Assembly (NCBI GenBank): GCA_050946375.1
Contig: JBMNUT010000005.1
Coordinates: 93,391-157,390 of the forward strand
DNA from: UBA1794 sp050946375
Lineage (GTDB): Bacteria > Bacteroidota > Bacteroidia > Bacteroidales > Bacteroidaceae
Length of the DNA: 64,000 nucleotides
Direction: 5' to 3'
Shown here piece by piece: positions 43,554-51,903 of this stretch. Position numbers and translations under genes: made by a program. The stretch's first letter is position 1. Every line of letters begins with the position of its first letter. Under the pieces are notes generated by a model. That model was not told the DNA's origin and did no database searches. It saw only the letters and a program-made list of their open reading frames with translations.

Positions 43554-44435
43554 TTATTTATAGATGGCTTTCTTGCCCGCCAGCAGGGTATTTTTCATCA
43601 GCGAGCAGATGGTCATCGGGCCTACACCACCGGGAACGGGAGTAATGTAGGAGCACTTCGGAGCGACCTCGTCGAACTTCACGTCGCCTGTGAGCTTGAA
43701 TCCGCTCTTCATGGCAGGGTTCGGTACGCGGGTCGTGCCTACGTCGAGCACGACGGCGCCTTCCTTCACCATGTCGGCCGTAACGAAATTGGGTTGCCCC
43801 ATGGCGGCAATGAGAATGTCGGCCGTGCGGCAAATTTCCTTCAGGTTCTTCGTCCGGCTGTGGCAGACGGTCACGGTGCAGTCGCCCGGGTTGGCCTTTT
43901 GCATCATGAGCATGGCCATCGGCTTACCGACAATGTTGCTGCGGCCGAGCACGACGCAGTGCTTTCCGGAAGTTTCGATGCCGTAGCGTTTGAGCAGTTC
44001 TATCATTCCGTTGGGCGTGGCGCTGATGTAGCAGGGCAGTCCGATGGAGAGACGGCCTACGTTGATGGGGTGGAAGCCGTCGACGTCCTTGCGGTAGTCG
44101 ATGGTTTCGATTACTTTTTGCTCCGAAATATGCTTGGGCAGGGGGAGCTGCACGATGAACCCGTCTACGTCGTCGTCCTGGTTGAGTTCTACGACCTTGG
44201 CCAGCAATTCTTCCTCGCTCACGTTGTCTTCGAAGCGGATGAGCGTCGACTTGAATCCGCAGGCTTCGCAGGCCAGTACTTTGTTGCGCACGTAGGTTTC
44301 GCTGCTTCCGTCGTGTCCTACGAGGATGGCGGCCAGGTGCGGGCGTTTGCCGCCGGCTTCTACGATTTTCTTCACTTCTTCGGCTATCTCGGCCTTGATC
44401 TGGGCGGCGGTAGCCTTTCCGTCTATCAGTTGCAT
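43554..44435 (-). CDS. folD: Methylenetetrahydrofolate dehydrogenase/cyclohydrolase
   Basis: The 293-residue bifunctional enzyme interconverts 5,10-methylene-, methenyl- and 10-formyl-tetrahydrofolate, supplying one-carbon units. Motifs include YVRNKVLACEACG (with the catalytic Lys), DGFIVQLPLP, GRSNIVGKPMAMLMM in the NAD(P) domain, and VPGGVGPMTICSLMKNT at the end. It is 17 bases after the thioredoxin-like gene and closes the minus-strand run that includes ffh. Confidence 0.97.
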   Translation of the reverse strand: MQLIDGKATAAQIKAEIAEEVKKIVEAGGKRPHLAAILVGHDGSSETYVRNKVLACEACGFKSTLIRFEDNVSEEELLAKVVELNQDDDVDGFIVQLPLPKHISEQKVIETIDYRKDVDGFHPINVGRLSIGLPCYISATPNGMIELLKRYGIETSGKHCVVLGRSNIVGKPMAMLMMQKANPGDCTVTVCHSRTKNLKEICRTADILIAAMGQPNFVTADMVKEGAVVLDVGTTRVPNPAMKSGFKLTGDVKFDEVAPKCSYITPVPGGVGPMTICSLMKNTLLAGKKAIYK

Positions 44436-44452
44436 AATGTCGTTTCCTTGTC

Positions 44453-45565
44453 TTAGTGCTTATCGATATGTTTCAGAATCTCTTGTTCAATGCCTCCTCC
44501 CCTCAGGCCGCGGGCAAGTATGGTGCCGTCCGGGGCGATGAGCAGGATGTGGGGAATGGCGACGATGCCGTACTGTTCCATGGTATTCTTGTCGGCATCT
44601 ATGATTTGCGGCCACGTGTAGCCATCTTCTTCCAAGGCTTTCAGCGTGCGGCTGAATTCGTCGAAAACGGCCACGCTCACGATGGTTACGTTTCCTCCGT
44701 CCTTATACTTCTCCCACAGTGGTTTCAGCGTCTCCCGTCCTTCCTGGCGGCAAGGTCCGCACCAACTGGCCCAGAAGTCTACCACCGTGAACTTCCCCTT
44801 TCCGGCAAAGTCGGACAGACGGGCGGGCTTTTTCTCAGCCGTAATGCCGGCAATGTCCACGAACGGCTGGCCTACGGCCGTGGCCTTCAGCCCTTCGATG
44901 TTCTTTCTCCCTCTTTCGGCGGACTGCAGCGACCGGAGTTGGGGACTGAGCTGGGAGTAGAGTGTCTGGAGCGTTTCCGCGCCTCTGTTGTACATTATGG
45001 CGTCTACACTACCGTCCCGCCAGACTGCTTCGCCCACACCGTCGCTCGGGTGGGAGCGTATCCAGTCTTCGTAGAGGGCGAAGAGCTGGTCGATGGTTTG
45101 TGTCCACTCTTCGGCAAGTTTCTGCCCGTGTTCTTTGGGGTCGGGATACTGTTCCTGCAGCATTTGCTCCTTGCGGTTGAGCCCGGCCCAGAGGGAGTCT
45201 TTTTGGGCGGAATAGGCTTGGAGTGCCCGGTTGAGCGGGCCGACGGGCAGGGCGCGGTGTGCCTTGAAGTCGATGACTACGGAGTCTTCCAGGACGAAAA
45301 GGGCAAATTCCTGAAAGTCTTCCGAGTCTATGCGGACAAAGTGGGGCCAGGGGGCAGTACCGGCCATGCGGATTTGCCCGTTTTCTACGGTGGCAGAGTC
45401 GATGCGCGCCTTGTTGTCCGGAACTTCCAGGTACATTTTCTTTCCTTCCATGTCCGGGTTGTCGATGCGGGCGGATATGTGGTAGGCCATTTGCGCTTGC
45501 GCCGCACCGCTCCCGGCAAGCAGCAGGAGGAGGATGGCGCAATATGGATTCGGTTTGTTCGTCAT
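44453..45565 (-). CDS. TlpA-like thiol-disulfide oxidoreductase with N-terminal DUF4369-like domain
   Basis: The 370-residue protein has a signal peptide (1-25, ending AAQAQ) and a beta-rich N-terminal domain of DUF4369 type (about 28-120). A helical region comes next, then a thioredoxin-like domain (about 230-370) with the active site SWCGPCRQEG. It probably reduces or rearranges disulfides of exported proteins in the periplasm; the partner is unknown. It lies 25 bases after ffh and 17 before folD. Confidence 0.9.
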   Translation of the reverse strand: MTNKPNPYCAILLLLLAGSGAAQAQMAYHISARIDNPDMEGKKMYLEVPDNKARIDSATVENGQIRMAGTAPWPHFVRIDSEDFQEFALFVLEDSVVIDFKAHRALPVGPLNRALQAYSAQKDSLWAGLNRKEQMLQEQYPDPKEHGQKLAEEWTQTIDQLFALYEDWIRSHPSDGVGEAVWRDGSVDAIMYNRGAETLQTLYSQLSPQLRSLQSAERGRKNIEGLKATAVGQPFVDIAGITAEKKPARLSDFAGKGKFTVVDFWASWCGPCRQEGRETLKPLWEKYKDGGNVTIVSVAVFDEFSRTLKALEEDGYTWPQIIDADKNTMEQYGIVAIPHILLIAPDGTILARGLRGGGIEQEILKHIDKH

Positions 45566-45590
45566 TGTATCGGTATGGATTGCCGGCTGC

Positions 45591-46952
45591 TTATTTCGTT
45601 TTGGGCATCATGCCGCCGGGCATGTTGCCCATGTGCTTCATTTGCGAGAGAAGCTGGGTGGCTTTGCTGCCGGTCATCATCTTCATCATTTTGCGCGTCT
45701 GGTCGAACTGCTTGAGCAGGCGGTTCACCTCCTGCAGGCTGGTGCCGCTGCCTTTGGCTATGCGGTTGCGGCGGCTTCCGTTGAGTATCTCGGGGTGGGT
45801 CCGCTCCTGCGGGGTCATTGAGTAAATGATGGCTTCGATGCTCTTGAATGCGTCGTCGTCGATGTCGAGGTTCTTCAGCGATTTTCCGATGCCGGGTATC
45901 ATGCCGGCCAGTTCTTTCAGGTTGCCCATTTTCTTAATCTGGTGAATCTGGCTGAGGAAGTCGTTGAAGTCGAACTGGTTTTTGGCTATCTTCTTTGAGA
46001 GGCGGCGTGCTTCGGCTTCGTCATACTGCTCCTGGGCGCGCTCTACGAGGGAGACGATGTCGCCCATGCCGAGTATGCGGTCGGCCATGCGGCTGGGGTG
46101 GAAGGTGTCGACGGCTTCCATCTTTTCGCCCGTACCGATGAACTTGATGGGCTTGTTGACTACGGTTCGGATGGAGAGGGCTGCACCGCCGCGGGTGTCG
46201 CCGTCGAGCTTGGTGAGGACTACGCCGGTGAAGTCGAGCCGCTCGTTGAACTCTTTGGCTGTGTTCACGGCGTCCTGTCCCGTCATGGCGTCTACGACGA
46301 AGAGTATTTCGTCTGGCTTGACGGCGTCTTTGATGGCTGCTATTTCGGTCATCATTTGCTCGTCGATGGCCAACCGGCCGGCGGTGTCGATGATGACTAC
46401 GTCGTTTCCGTGCGAGCGGGCTTCGACTATGGCGTGCCGGGCTATCTCGACCGGCTGGCGACTGTCTTCGGTGTAGACCGGAACTCCGATTTGTTCGCCC
46501 AGCACCTTGAGCTGCTCGATGGCGGCGGGGCGGTACACGTCGCAGGCTACGAGCAGGGGTTTCTGGCGGCGCTTCTCGGCCAGCATCTTGGCCAGCTTGG
46601 AGGAGAAGGTCGTTTTACCCGAGCCTTGCAGTCCGGCCATGAGTACTACCGAGGGGTGTCCGCCGGTGGTGTGCACTTCGGCTGCTTCGCCTCCCATGAG
46701 TTGGGTCAGTTCGTCGTGGACGATTTTTACCATCAACTGGCTGGGCTTTACGGCGGTCAGCACGTTTTGTCCGAGGGCTTTTTCCTTGACGGTATCGGTG
46801 AATGTCTTGGCAACCTTGTAGTTTACGTCGGCGTCCAGGAGGGCGCGGCGCACGTCTTTGAGCGTTTCAGCTACGTTGATTTCGGTGATTTTTCCTTCTC
46901 CTTTCAGTATCTTGAAGGAGCGTTCCAGTCTTTCGCTTAAGTTGTCAAACAT
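45591..46952 (-). CDS. ffh: Signal recognition particle protein Ffh
   Basis: The 453-residue GTPase of the SRP binds 4.5S RNA and the signal sequence of nascent membrane proteins and hands the ribosome to FtsY. It has an N-domain, a G-domain with GLQGSGKTTFSSKLA, DVYRPAAIEQL, DTAGRLAIDEQ and TKLDGDTRGGAALS, and an M-domain with SGTSLQEVNRLLKQF ending in the Met-rich HMGNMPGGMMPKTK. Length and order are normal. Confidence 0.97.
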   Translation of the reverse strand: MFDNLSERLERSFKILKGEGKITEINVAETLKDVRRALLDADVNYKVAKTFTDTVKEKALGQNVLTAVKPSQLMVKIVHDELTQLMGGEAAEVHTTGGHPSVVLMAGLQGSGKTTFSSKLAKMLAEKRRQKPLLVACDVYRPAAIEQLKVLGEQIGVPVYTEDSRQPVEIARHAIVEARSHGNDVVIIDTAGRLAIDEQMMTEIAAIKDAVKPDEILFVVDAMTGQDAVNTAKEFNERLDFTGVVLTKLDGDTRGGAALSIRTVVNKPIKFIGTGEKMEAVDTFHPSRMADRILGMGDIVSLVERAQEQYDEAEARRLSKKIAKNQFDFNDFLSQIHQIKKMGNLKELAGMIPGIGKSLKNLDIDDDAFKSIEAIIYSMTPQERTHPEILNGSRRNRIAKGSGTSLQEVNRLLKQFDQTRKMMKMMTGSKATQLLSQMKHMGNMPGGMMPKTK

Positions 46953-46981
46953 GAATTGGGTTTCTGTCTATGAGTTTTGGG

Positions 46982-47473
46982 TCAATATTCTATTTCTCCG
47001 CTGTAGGAAGCAGGGGTTCGCTGGTCGGAGCGTATGGTGACTTTTGCCTCGCCGTCGGGGCTGATTTCGATGTAGACTATGAAGTGTTCGTTGGCTTTCT
47101 CCGCATCGAAGAGTATTTTGGCTGTCCCGTCGTAGATGATGGACGAGATGTAGTCGATGGCGGGCGACTCGAAGTTCAGGCTGAGCTGCGAGGGGTCGGT
47201 CACGGTGCCGCGCATTTTCCCGTAGTAGGGGAGGTTGGAGATGAAGAGCGAGTCGTGTATGGCTACCGAGCCGTCCAGCAGTCCGGAAGAGCCGTGGCGT
47301 CCTGCGGCTTCGGTGATGCGGATGCGGAAGCGTCGGGCCTGTACTCTCTTGATAATTTCTTGCTTGATGGCTTCATCGTCTTTTTTGTCGTCATAGCGGG
47401 TTGCTGCGTATGATGTGGAGAAAATTCCGCATCCGAAGAGGAGCAGCAGCATGAGGGTAATCAGTTTTTTCAT
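46982..47473 (-). CDS. DUF4251 exported protein
   Basis: The 163-residue protein has a signal peptide (1-23, ending SYAA). The mature part fits DUF4251: FRIRITEAAGRHG, DSLFISNLPYYGKMRG and FDAEKANEHFIVYIEIS. Function unknown. It lies 29 bases before ffh and probably starts the transcript that runs through ffh, the TlpA-like gene and folD. Confidence 0.85.
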   Translation of the reverse strand: MKKLITLMLLLLFGCGIFSTSYAATRYDDKKDDEAIKQEIIKRVQARRFRIRITEAAGRHGSSGLLDGSVAIHDSLFISNLPYYGKMRGTVTDPSQLSLNFESPAIDYISSIIYDGTAKILFDAEKANEHFIVYIEISPDGEAKVTIRSDQRTPASYSGEIEY

Positions 47474-47507
47474 AATACGCGTAGTTTTTTAAGGTGGTAA
47501 ACCTCGG

Positions 47508-47515
47508 CAAAGTTA
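47508..47515 (-). promoter_or_regulatory. -7 box upstream of the DUF4251-ffh run
   Basis: TAACTTTG on the minus strand matches TAnnTTTG, 34 bases before the DUF4251 start. No clear -33 is seen. The 47516-47728 part of this gap shows nothing further. Confidence 0.5.
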
Positions 47516-47728
47516 CCGAATATTCCGGATAAAATGTATAACTTTACCTTGTTTTTCTGTAATTCAGTGTATTGTGGAGCAGTATCTTCTCATTCTTTTG
47601 TGCGCCGTAGGGTGCGTGTTTGTCCTCAAGTTTGTCAAAGCGGTGCTATTCCGCTGCGTGCTTCTGGTGGCTGTTTTGGTCTATGTGCTCTATCTTCTTT
47701 GCGGCGGCTGAGCATCGGCATGAAAAAA

Positions 47729-47760
47729 GCCTTGCAACTTTTTCAGGAAAGCTGCAAGGC
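47729..47760 (-). terminator. Terminator after the lepB-lipoprotein unit
   Basis: On the minus strand gccttgca and tgcaaggc form an 8-bp perfect stem followed by TTTTTT. It lies 69 bases after the stop of the lipoprotein gene. Confidence 0.75.
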
Positions 47761-47828
47761 AAATTGGTGAAAGTGGAGGTGCTTTTGTCGTAAACCGTCT
47801 GTACTCCGGCTTGACGGGCTTGTGGCTT

Positions 47829-48521
47829 TTATTGCCCGAACAGGTCGGAAAGGTCGCCGATGAGGTCGTAGGTCTCGGGCGAGAGGTAGAGCAGCCGGTC
47901 CATTCCGTTAATCAGTTTGCGGGCTACTACTATGCTGGCGTCGGTGTAACTCGTGGCATCGATGTAGATGGTATAGCCGTTTTCTGATTTCCACTCCTGA
48001 TAGTATTCTTCGAGCTGCTCGGTGATTCGGGAAGTGACGTCGGTATTGAAGTAAAGCATGCCGTAGTACATTTTTCCCTCGCTGTTGTACCGGATGGCAA
48101 TCTGGTCTTCGTTCAGAATCGGGTAGTAGAGTGAGTCGCGGCCGTTGGAAGTCTTGTTGCGCAGGTTGGCCATATTCTTTATTTCGCGCTCCGTCTTTCC
48201 GAGGAATCCGCCCAGGTCGGTGAACGTGGTGCGCGAGGGTACTACGGTTATGTTATAGATGTAGCGGAAGTTGGGGTTGACGGCATTGATGACTGCCTTG
48301 CCCACATGCTGGGGGATGATGACGCTCGACTGGCTCACCGTGGCTACGAAGGGGTTGGAAGTGGAGGTACTGCTGTAGGAGCCTGCGGGCAGTGTTTTGG
48401 TATCGCCCATGTGTAGTTCGAGATTTTGGGTAATGGTCTGGAAGTCGTTGTCGTCGTCTCCGCATGCCGTGAGGCAGGTCGTGCACAGCAGCATGGTGAC
48501 GTAAAATAAGGTCTTTTTCAT
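47829..48521 (-). CDS. Lipoprotein of unknown function
   Basis: The 230-residue protein has a lipoprotein signal with the lipobox LTAC (Cys 20), followed by GDDDND, typical of Bacteroides surface or periplasmic lipoproteins. The N-terminal half (about 28-95) looks like an Ig-type domain with Ser/Thr-rich strands (NPFVATVSQSSVIIPQHVGK). The C-terminal half is mixed alpha-beta. It is the last gene of the lepB-pseudo-peptidase unit, 44 bases downstream. Confidence 0.75.
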   Translation of the reverse strand: MKKTLFYVTMLLCTTCLTACGDDDNDFQTITQNLELHMGDTKTLPAGSYSSTSTSNPFVATVSQSSVIIPQHVGKAVINAVNPNFRYIYNITVVPSRTTFTDLGGFLGKTEREIKNMANLRNKTSNGRDSLYYPILNEDQIAIRYNSEGKMYYGMLYFNTDVTSRITEQLEEYYQEWKSENGYTIYIDATSYTDASIVVARKLINGMDRLLYLSPETYDLIGDLSDLFGQ

Positions 48522-48565
48522 AGCTTTTTTGTTTTAATGGTGTGTATTTTGAAGAGAAAGACGGT

Positions 48566-49156
48566 TTATCGGATGATGCGTCCTATGACCAACTCCATGG
48601 GGAGCAGGCCGAACGTGCGTGAGTCAAGCTGGGGAAAGGGCTTGGGGTTCAGCATCCAGTAATATTCGTGCGTGAGGCGTACTTTCCTGATGGGCAGGCC
48701 TCCGATGTAGAGGCGTCCGTCGGTGCCGATGAGTGCCTGCGTATGCTCGTGGCGCAGCAGGACTTCTTGCAGGAGGAGGCGGTTGGTGGGGTTGATTTCC
48801 ACGAACTCTCCTTTGCGGGGAATGCGGAAGAAGCCGCCGTTCAGGCGGATGGTGTCGCCGGGTCCTGCGGCGCAGTAGCCCATGAATACCTGGCGGAATT
48901 CGAGACTGCCTTCCTCCAGCGGGTTGTCGAATACGACGCGGTCGCCTTTTTCCATAGGCGCTTCTGTCCCCACCCGCTTGTATCCCAGCAGCGAGGGCAG
49001 GGGCAGACGCAGGCCATAGCTCCAGCGGTTGACGACGACGAAGTCACCGTCGGGCAGGCGGAACGTGGTCAGCGCGAAAATGCGCAGCAGTCCTACCCCG
49101 ACGAGTGCTATCAGCAGGGCAATGGTCCAGCGCTTTATGGAGTGGAAGGCAATCAT
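48566..49156 (-). CDS. Signal peptidase-like S26 protein lacking catalytic residues
   Basis: This 196-residue protein aligns with the neighbouring LepB: a membrane segment, then FRLPDGDFVVVNRWSYG against NYQIP...GDYLFVSKMSYG, and CAAGPGDTIRL against CIALPGDDLEI. The ten residues that carry the catalytic Ser in LepB (TSSLEKSLLV) are missing between the LP and GD. The catalytic Lys (VKRC) is replaced (FMGYC). The C-terminal MLNPKPFPQLDSRTFGLLP matches the conserved DSR-x-G-x-P motif. It is therefore probably inactive and may assist LepB. Its start overlaps the lepB stop (ATGA). Confidence 0.85.
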   Translation of the reverse strand: MIAFHSIKRWTIALLIALVGVGLLRIFALTTFRLPDGDFVVVNRWSYGLRLPLPSLLGYKRVGTEAPMEKGDRVVFDNPLEEGSLEFRQVFMGYCAAGPGDTIRLNGGFFRIPRKGEFVEINPTNRLLLQEVLLRHEHTQALIGTDGRLYIGGLPIRKVRLTHEYYWMLNPKPFPQLDSRTFGLLPMELVIGRIIR

Positions 49157-50670
49157 CGTATGTCATCGACCCATTTGAAGAAGCGGTTCCAGCGTATCTT
49201 TCCGTCAAACCAGCCGCGGTCTTTGTCCAGCGAGAGCCAGACTACGATGGGTTTACCTACGATATGGTCTTCCGGCACAAAGCCCCAGTAGCGGGAGTCG
49301 AGCGAGTTGTGGCGATTGTCGCCCATCATCCAGTAGTAATCCATCTTGAATGTGTAGGAAGTGGCTTCCTTTCCGTTGATAAATATACGGCCTCCGTCGC
49401 GCACTTCGAGGCGGTTTCCTTCGTAGGCGGCGATGGGGCGCTCGTAGATGGGGAGGTTTTCCATCGTCAGGGCTATGGTTTCTCCCTTCTTGGGTATGTG
49501 GATCGGGCCGTAGTTGTCGCGTCCCCAGTGTGAATTCTTGTTCAGCGGGTAGACATTGCCCCCGTCTTCGCGGTCGGTGAGGCGCGTGATTTGCCGGACG
49601 AAGGGCGTCATGGCCTGAAGTCGGGCTACGGATTGGGCGGTGAGGGGGAGTATGTAGAGCGATTGTTGCGGGTCGTAGTGCGCGGCGTCTTCACGACTGA
49701 TGTGCAAGTCCCGCAGGATTTCTTCACTCAAGGGGCCTTCTGTCCAGACGAAGTAGGTGAATTGTGCTTCGGCGGGCATCTTTTGCTTGGTCCCGTTGAT
49801 GAAAATCTCGCCTTCCTTTATCTCCAGGTCGTCACCCGGCAGGGCTATGCAGCGTTTCACGTAGTTTTCCCGCCGGTCTACCGGCCGGCTTATGATTTCG
49901 CCATAGGTCTGGGGATTGCTCTTGATGAAGTTCATGCCCGCCGTGTAGAGGAGGGAATAGTAGGTATATTGCTCTTCCGGCGAGAGGCTGTCGGGGTTGA
50001 TTTGTATGAGGTCGCCGCTGATTTGCCGTCCTACCTCGTAGGCCAGCGAATAGATGTCCATCTGTTGGTAGTTGAGTGCCACGGTGTCGCCTGCGGGGAA
50101 GTTGAATACTACGATGTCTCCCCGCTGGGGTGTGCCGAAACCGGCTACGCGCTTGTAGGGCCACTGGGGGTGTTCGAGGTATGACTTGCAGCCCAGTACG
50201 GGCAGGGTGTGCTGCGTCAGGGGCATGGACAGGGGGGTGTTGGGTACGCGCGGCCCGTAGCTCATTTTGCTGACGAAGAGGTAATCGCCCACGAGGAGTG
50301 ACTTCTCCAGCGAGGAGGTGGGGATTTGGTAGTTCTGGAAGATGTAGATGTTGACAAAGTAGACGGCCACGAGGGCAAATATGATGGCGTCTACCCATCC
50401 CATGAGGGTGCGCAGGGCCGGATTCTTGCTTTTTCTCCACCAGGTCCAGGGGATTCGTTTGGTGATGTAGGCGTCGAAGATGAACGGCACGGCTATGAGT
50501 CCCCACCAGCTCCGTATCCAGATGAGGAAAGCGAAGTAAAGGATGAGTACGATGGCGCAGACGATGGCCCGCTTTTTCAGGGGCGTTTCCCGCATGGGTT
50601 CCTCGTCGGGGTTGTGTACGTCGGGCGTGTGATGTGTATGATGCTTGGGTCGGGTGTGTAAAGGTGTCAT
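49153..50670 (-). CDS. lepB: Signal peptidase I
   Basis: The Ser-Lys membrane protease removes signal peptides from exported proteins. The first Met after the promoter (50670) gives 505 residues; a Met at 50595 (MRETPLKKR, 480 residues) aligns better with family N-termini and is an alternative. Membrane segments lie at about 36-50, 55-68 and 92-110. The catalytic Ser is Ser120 (IPTSSLEKSL) and the general base Lys272 (YVKRCIALPGD). DSRYWGFVP is the conserved late motif. A long insertion between the Ser and Lys regions is usual for Bacteroides. It overlaps the inactive paralogue by 4 bases. Confidence 0.93.
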   Translation of the reverse strand: MTPLHTRPKHHTHHTPDVHNPDEEPMRETPLKKRAIVCAIVLILYFAFLIWIRSWWGLIAVPFIFDAYITKRIPWTWWRKSKNPALRTLMGWVDAIIFALVAVYFVNIYIFQNYQIPTSSLEKSLLVGDYLFVSKMSYGPRVPNTPLSMPLTQHTLPVLGCKSYLEHPQWPYKRVAGFGTPQRGDIVVFNFPAGDTVALNYQQMDIYSLAYEVGRQISGDLIQINPDSLSPEEQYTYYSLLYTAGMNFIKSNPQTYGEIISRPVDRRENYVKRCIALPGDDLEIKEGEIFINGTKQKMPAEAQFTYFVWTEGPLSEEILRDLHISREDAAHYDPQQSLYILPLTAQSVARLQAMTPFVRQITRLTDREDGGNVYPLNKNSHWGRDNYGPIHIPKKGETIALTMENLPIYERPIAAYEGNRLEVRDGGRIFINGKEATSYTFKMDYYWMMGDNRHNSLDSRYWGFVPEDHIVGKPIVVWLSLDKDRGWFDGKIRWNRFFKWVDDIR

Positions 50671-50701
50671 TTCTTTAAGTGAAAAAATGCAATATGTGCG
50701 C

Positions 50702-50940
50702 GGCAAAGATAGTGAAAGGCGAGCGCAGAGGCAAGCGAAAACCAGGGTTTTCGCTATGACTGTGCCGAGCCGCATCCTATCTTGGGCATCGCCAAAGATA
50801 TATAAAGGCGGGTGTAGAGGCAAGCGAAAGCGCCGGTTTTCGCTATGACTGTGCCGAGCCGCCTCCTGTCTTGGGCATCGCCAAAGATAGGCAAAGGCGG
50901 GTGTAGAGGCAAGCGAAAGCGCCGGTTTTCGCTTGGGTTG
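50702..50940 (-). repeat. 89-bp promoter-bearing repeat, lepB copy (three units)
   Basis: The caaagata boxes lie at 50704, 50793 and 50882, exactly 89 bases apart. The units are about 85-95 percent alike by eye and the third is cut short near 50935. Each holds an inverted repeat; in unit 1 it is perfect with 9-bp arms (agcgaaaac / gttttcgct, 50734-50755). Conserved tail: gccgagccgc-tcct-tcttgggcatcgc. The same unit occurs upstream of purE. Confidence 0.85.
50704..50735 (-). promoter_or_regulatory. Promoter of lepB inside the 89-bp repeat
   Basis: On the minus strand CTTG (50735-50732) is followed after 20 bases by TATCTTTG (50711-50704). This is the same position in the repeat unit as the promoter of purE. 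Confidence 0.65.
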
Positions 50941-51024
50941 TGTCGGTCTTCGGTCAGTTTTGGCGTAAAAAAGACAGGAATTTTCTTTTATAGTGCCTGA
51001 TGCCTTGGTTGAACGGGCGCGGGC

Positions 51025-51090
51025 TTTCGGGCAAGAAGCGCAGGCACTTTTGGGGAAAGGCGGAGGCACTTTGGGCCGCAAGTGCCGCAT
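51025..51090 (+). repeat. 22-bp periodic intergenic repeat, array 6
   Basis: Three units begin at 51025, 51048 and 51070 in plus-strand orientation, between the lepB-side 89-bp repeats and the phoU terminator. The 50941-51024 stretch shows nothing else clear. Confidence 0.65.
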
Positions 51091-51097
51091 GAAAAAA

Positions 51098-51119
51098 CGC
51101 CGGGCTGTATGGCCCGGCG
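51098..51119 (-). terminator. Terminator of the pst-phoU operon
   Basis: On the minus strand cgccgggc and gcccggcg form an 8-bp perfect GC stem with a 6-base loop, followed by TTTTTT. It lies 78 bases after the phoU stop. Confidence 0.88.
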
Positions 51120-51197
51120 CTTGGAGTGTCGTTCCTCTTCGGGAGAAACGCGGAGACTGTAGAGAGATACCCTCGCTTGGGCGGGGGCTTTGGCATG

Positions 51198-51878
51198 TCA
51201 GTTCATTTCTTCCTTCTTGCCGCTGTGCTTCAATACTTTCGCATTGACGTAGAAGACGATTTCCTCGATCATGTTGTTGATGTGGTCGCCTGTGCGCTCG
51301 AGCTTGCGGAAGATGCCGGTCAGTTCGAAGCATTGCTTGGCCATCTCGGGGTGTTCTACGGTGTAGTTGGCAAGAGTACGGGTAGAATTGGCGTTGATTT
51401 CGTCCAAAAGGTTGTCTTTGTCGAGAATGCTCTTGGCCAGTTCTATGTCTTCCTCCTGGAATGCTTTCTGGGCTGCCGAGAGCATGTAGAGCGTTTGGTT
51501 GAACATTTCTTCCAACCGGAGGTCGACGAGCAGCACTTTGTCCGTCGTTTCTTTTTCGGTGCGCAGGGTGTAGCGTGCCATGCCTTCCGCATAGTCGCCG
51601 ATGCGCTCGAGGTTGTTGTTGATGTTCAGCACCGAAAGGGCAAAACGCAGGTCGACTGCCACGGGATTATAGAGGGCAATGAAGTCTTCTACGTCGCTGT
51701 CTATCTTAAGATCGAAGGAGTTGACTCTTTTCTCACGTATGATTATCGTGTCGGCCGGCTCTTTTTCGTGGTTGAGGACAGCGTTTTTTGCCAGTTCCAT
51801 TTGGTTGTAGACGAGTGTCCACATCTCGTTGACCTCTTTCTTGAGGAACTCTAATTTGGAATCTACGAATTTTACCAT
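51198..51878 (-). CDS. phoU: Phosphate transport regulator PhoU
   Basis: The 226-residue all-helical protein has two PhoU repeats, each with the metal-binding E-x3-D-like pattern. Examples are DLKIDSDVEDFIALYNPVAVDLRF and LNINNNLERIGDYAEGMAR in the first, and LTGIFRKLERTGDHINNMIEE in the second. PhoU links the Pst transporter to phosphate signalling and limits phosphate uptake. It is the last gene of the pst operon. Confidence 0.95.
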   Translation of the reverse strand: MVKFVDSKLEFLKKEVNEMWTLVYNQMELAKNAVLNHEKEPADTIIIREKRVNSFDLKIDSDVEDFIALYNPVAVDLRFALSVLNINNNLERIGDYAEGMARYTLRTEKETTDKVLLVDLRLEEMFNQTLYMLSAAQKAFQEEDIELAKSILDKDNLLDEINANSTRTLANYTVEHPEMAKQCFELTGIFRKLERTGDHINNMIEEIVFYVNAKVLKHSGKKEEMN

Positions 51879-51903
51879 GGTTTTCTGAAGGTTTTTGAGT
51901 GGT

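Noticed and set aside
50702..50940. CRISPR array
   Set aside because: The units are contiguous 89-bp repeats with no unique spacers, and no cas genes are present.
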